Source: Pseudopedobacter saltans (GTDB lineage Bacteria; Bacteroidota; Bacteroidia; Chitinophagales; Chitinophagaceae). From it: a stretch of DNA of 10,162 nucleotides. The position numbers and the translations under genes are program-made. Positions 8,471 to 10,162 of the stretch are shown here, piece after piece; the stretch's first letter is position 1; each line of letters begins with the position of its first letter. The notes beneath the pieces were generated by a model. It was not told the DNA's origin. It did no database searches and saw only the letters and a program-made list of their open reading frames with translations. The stretch lies in NCBI GenBank assembly GCA_003241175.1, contig QFOI01000096.1:1-10162 (forward strand), written 5' to 3'.

Positions 8471-8505
8471 AGCCGCAACGCTTTGATAACCAAAACATTA
8501 CGGCT
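8471..8505 (-). promoter_or_regulatory. Hairpin in the rpoC mRNA leader
   Basis: On the minus-strand RNA, arm AGCCGTAATGTTTTG pairs along all 15 positions with arm CAAAGCGTTGCGGCT around a 5-nt loop GTTAT. Three pairs are G-U, which would be A-C mismatches on the plus strand, so the structure belongs to the rpoC-sense RNA. It lies 71 nt before the rpoC ATG and 65 nt after the promoter box. No T-run follows at once (next are GTCTTGGCTTTTG), so it is not a standard terminator. A role as a protein-binding site, processing site or attenuator is possible; none can be chosen from the sequence. Confidence 0.6.
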
Positions 8506-8512
8506 CACCTCA

Positions 8513-8563
8513 TTATTTTGCACCCATAAAAAAAGGTAGAATACGAGATTCTGCTATGTACAT
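8513..8563 (-). CDS. Possible 16-residue leader mini-ORF before rpoC
   Basis: An ATG lies 7 bp after the -7 box TAACTTTG, so the transcript would begin almost at this start codon. The frame reads MYIAESRILPFFMGAK and stops with TAA at 8513, only 7 nt before the hairpin base. The placement resembles a leader peptide that could affect folding of the hairpin. However, a frame this short is common by chance, the peptide has no run of one regulatory amino acid, and nothing shows it is translated. Treat it as a hypothesis. Confidence 0.12.
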   Translation of the reverse strand: MYIAESRILPFFMGAK

Positions 8564-8570
8564 AGACTAG

Positions 8571-8578
8571 CAAAGTTA
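8571..8578 (-). promoter_or_regulatory. -7 promoter box of rpoC
   Basis: The minus strand reads TAACTTTG, followed by C, a full match to the Bacteroidota consensus TAnnTTTG. It is 172 bp upstream of the rpoC ATG, so rpoC would have a leader of about 165 nt. A T-run (TTTTTTT) lies about 21 bp upstream where a -33 TTTG would be expected, only a partial match. No other full TAnnTTTG box was seen on this strand between batD and rpoC. Confidence 0.6.
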
Positions 8579-8617
8579 AGATAAAATAAGCAGATTTTTA
8601 AAAAAATATTCTTTCAT

Positions 8618-8666
8618 CTTACCTATAGTAAATATTCTGTATTGTTTTATTGATTTTGTAGGTAAG
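8618..8666. repeat. 8-bp inverted repeat between batD and rpoC
   Basis: CTTACCTA at 8618-8625 and its exact complement TAGGTAAG at 8659-8666 are separated by 33 bp of AT-rich sequence. The pair starts 9 bp after the batD stop. On the minus strand a T-run follows about 12 bp later, so it could be a poor terminator for batD; the long loop makes that doubtful. It could also be a divided protein-binding site or chance. Confidence 0.3.
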
Positions 8667-8674
8667 CAATAAAC

Positions 8675-10162
8675 TTACAATCCCACAGCCCTCAACAAAT
8701 CATTCAAACCGTCAATCAAACTTAATTTATCCGCTTCGGTAAACAAGGGACTGTAAAGACCTTTGTTCAACTGTGCTTGTAGGGCATTTACGGCTGTAAT
8801 TACGTTGTCTTTTCCTGGACTGGAGGATTGAGGAAGTTGTGCAATCAATTGATCTTTGGATAAATTGGTTTTTTCAAGATAAGTCGCCAATATATCTTTC
8901 ATTGTTGCCGAACCCAATTCGTACATTTCAGACTTGTTGGTCGCTAACATGATTTTTTGAAGTTCAATATTGAAATTCTTTTGGGGGACCTCCACTTTTT
9001 CCTCTGGTTTTACCAATATTGGAGTTTGGTCTTTTGGAATGGAAGTTGGTTCTTTCTTTTTCTCATCCAAATTCCAAGGAGCCGATTCGTCTAGTTTTTT
9101 ATCATCGGAATTGGATTGTTTGGGTTTCTTTTTGGCATTTTTTAACGATTTTACCAATAATAGAATGATCAAAATGCCAAGAACAATACCTCCCAAAACT
9201 TTCGCAACTGTAACAATACCTGTACCAAAACTATTGTCGTTTTTGGGCTTATTAGCCAAAGGTGCAGTGAGCTCTACCGTAAAAGGATCAGACTGAATGG
9301 TTTTGTAAGTATTGGTTTCTGTGTCAAAATACGAAAAAGAAATAGGTGCAAATGTCACTTTCCCTTGTTTGTCACCAATGAATGGCACCTCGAATACCTT
9401 GGAGACAGTCACAGGAAACCTTCTCTTATCTACATTCTGGCTATCCTTTGGATCATAGTGCTCCACGCCTTCTGGCCAATGGATATTGGGCAATGTCACA
9501 GGTAGCAGATTTCCCTCTCCTGTGATCTCAACATGCAAAATATTGTTTTCGCCTGCCGGCGCACTGATTCGTTGAGGTACTACATGAATCTGGAATCTAC
9601 CAATAGCACCTGAAAAATCTGTTGGTTTTCCTGCCTCAGGTAGCGCTTTCGCCTCTATCGTTACCTCCTGATTTTTGATAAGTTGCGTGTAGGTTTGTGT
9701 ATGGTATGGATCGTCGTAGGAAGAAAAAGGTATTTCGTTGGAAGTTTCTATGGTACCTAAGGATATCGGTCCTGGCTGCAAAGCAGTCAACTGAACTCTT
9801 CTGATCAGAAAAGAACGATATTTTCGGTTTCCAATGGTGACGGTTTCGGGTTGGGATTCTTCTCGGGTTAGATCCAGCACACTCACACCTTTGAATGCCG
9901 GTTGTCCAGTTACTCTTGACTGACCACCCAATGCAGAAAAAAGCTGGTATGTAACATAAAATGGCTCACCAACATAAACAGATTTCTTACTGGGTGTTGC
10001 ACGGACAAACATATTGTCCTTTATTTTTTGCTCGATGGTTTCACCCCTATGCAAAACATTTCCCGTTTCCTGTTCGTCACCACCACCATTTGCCAATTGA
10101 TCCAATAGAGATTGTAGTCCCGAAGAACTTCCGCTACTGTTGCCAGAAGAAGGCATGCCGCC
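8675..10162 (-). CDS. batD: BatD aerotolerance-operon protein (N-terminus cut by window edge)
   Basis: The frame is open to the right edge and gives 495 visible residues; no start or signal peptide is visible, so the N-terminal part lies outside. BatD proteins belong to the Bat (Bacteroides aerotolerance) set with MoxR ATPase, DUF58 and von Willebrand-domain proteins, and are envelope proteins whose exact biochemistry is unsettled. The visible part begins with a Gly/Ser-rich linker (about 1-35). Ig-like domains follow, with typical phrases such as RATPSKKSVYVGEPFYVTYQ near 54-73, SGAIGRFQI near 184-192 and GEGNLLPVTLPNIHWPEG near 215-232. One transmembrane helix spans about 315-337 (GIVTVAKVLGGIVLGILIIL and onward). 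A Lys-rich stop-transfer segment (KSLKNAKKKPKQ) follows, so the N-terminal part is periplasmic and the roughly 155-residue tail cytoplasmic. The tail has a Lys/Glu/Pro-rich linker, then a helical region. batE, often next, is not downstream; rpoC is. It is probably the last gene of its operon. Confidence 0.93.
   Translation of the reverse strand, partial: GGMPSSGNSSGSSSGLQSLLDQLANGGGDEQETGNVLHRGETIEQKIKDNMFVRATPSKKSVYVGEPFYVTYQLFSALGGQSRVTGQPAFKGVSVLDLTREESQPETVTIGNRKYRSFLIRRVQLTALQPGPISLGTIETSNEIPFSSYDDPYHTQTYTQLIKNQEVTIEAKALPEAGKPTDFSGAIGRFQIHVVPQRISAPAGENNILHVEITGEGNLLPVTLPNIHWPEGVEHYDPKDSQNVDKRRFPVTVSKVFEVPFIGDKQGKVTFAPISFSYFDTETNTYKTIQSDPFTVELTAPLANKPKNDNSFGTGIVTVAKVLGGIVLGILIILLLVKSLKNAKKKPKQSNSDDKKLDESAPWNLDEKKKEPTSIPKDQTPILVKPEEKVEVPQKNFNIELQKIMLATNKSEMYELGSATMKDILATYLEKTNLSKDQLIAQLPQSSSPGKDNVITAVNALQAQLNKGLYSPLFTEADKLSLIDGLNDLLRAVGL

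Noticed and set aside
8471..8505. Leader hairpin read as an intrinsic terminator or attenuator
   Set aside because: No T-run follows the stem directly, and the next T-rich stretch is broken by G and A, so it is recorded only as a hairpin of unknown role.
8434..8526. GCACCCA at 8434-8440 and 8520-8526 flanking the rpoC leader hairpin
   Set aside because: A 7-bp repeat pair at unequal distance from the hairpin is too likely by chance to claim.
8970..9296. 108-codon open frame on the plus strand
   Set aside because: It is antisense to the low-complexity linker and transmembrane part of batD; its Phe/Ser-rich composition is the complement of Lys/Glu codons.
1..10162. Mobile elements, CRISPR arrays, tRNA or rRNA genes, defence systems
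   Set aside because: No transposase, regular spaced repeats, cloverleaf or rRNA stretch was recognised; almost all of the window is taken up by five recognisable genes.

Overview
The window is chromosomal DNA from a member of the Bacteroidota, most likely the Sphingobacteriaceae (Sphingobacterium or Pedobacter-like); the genus is an inference. The evidence is a Bacteroidota-type RpoC of 1431 residues, a SusB-like GH97 glycosidase, a membrane-anchored OmpH-family protein, a BatD aerotolerance protein, starts without Shine-Dalgarno sequences, and promoter boxes of the Bacteroidota TAnnTTTG type. All five genes lie on the minus strand, so reading them in transcription order means moving from the right end of the window to the left.

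Layout, in transcription order (right to left). (1) 10162-8675: batD, missing its N-terminus at the window edge; only its lower-numbered 3' end is a true end. (2) 8674-8400: a 275-bp intergenic leader with an imperfectly understood inverted repeat, a perfect -7 promoter box, a possible 16-codon mini-ORF and a strong RNA hairpin. (3) 8399-4104: complete rpoC, closed by an intrinsic terminator (4051-4084). (4) 3973-3335: a small ompH/skp-like gene, closed by an intrinsic terminator (3282-3314). (5) 3195-1030: a secreted GH97 alpha-glucosidase with its own promoter and a 12-bp palindromic operator at the transcription start, closed by an intrinsic terminator (986-1014). (6) 929-1: a LacI-family repressor, cut off at its C-terminus by the window edge.

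Functionally the window has two parts. The left part looks like a small sugar-utilisation locus: a LacI-type regulator next to a periplasmic alpha-glucosidase whose promoter carries a CG-centred palindrome of the kind LacI-family proteins bind. The right part is housekeeping: RNA polymerase beta' subunit, an envelope chaperone-like protein and an aerotolerance-operon protein. Each of the last four genes appears to be its own transcription unit, because three are closed by intrinsic terminators.

The most unusual point is the context of rpoC. It is not preceded by rpoB; batD sits there instead, and rpoC appears to have its own promoter and a structured 5' leader. I did not find a new multi-gene system, mobile element, CRISPR array, tRNA or rRNA in this window.
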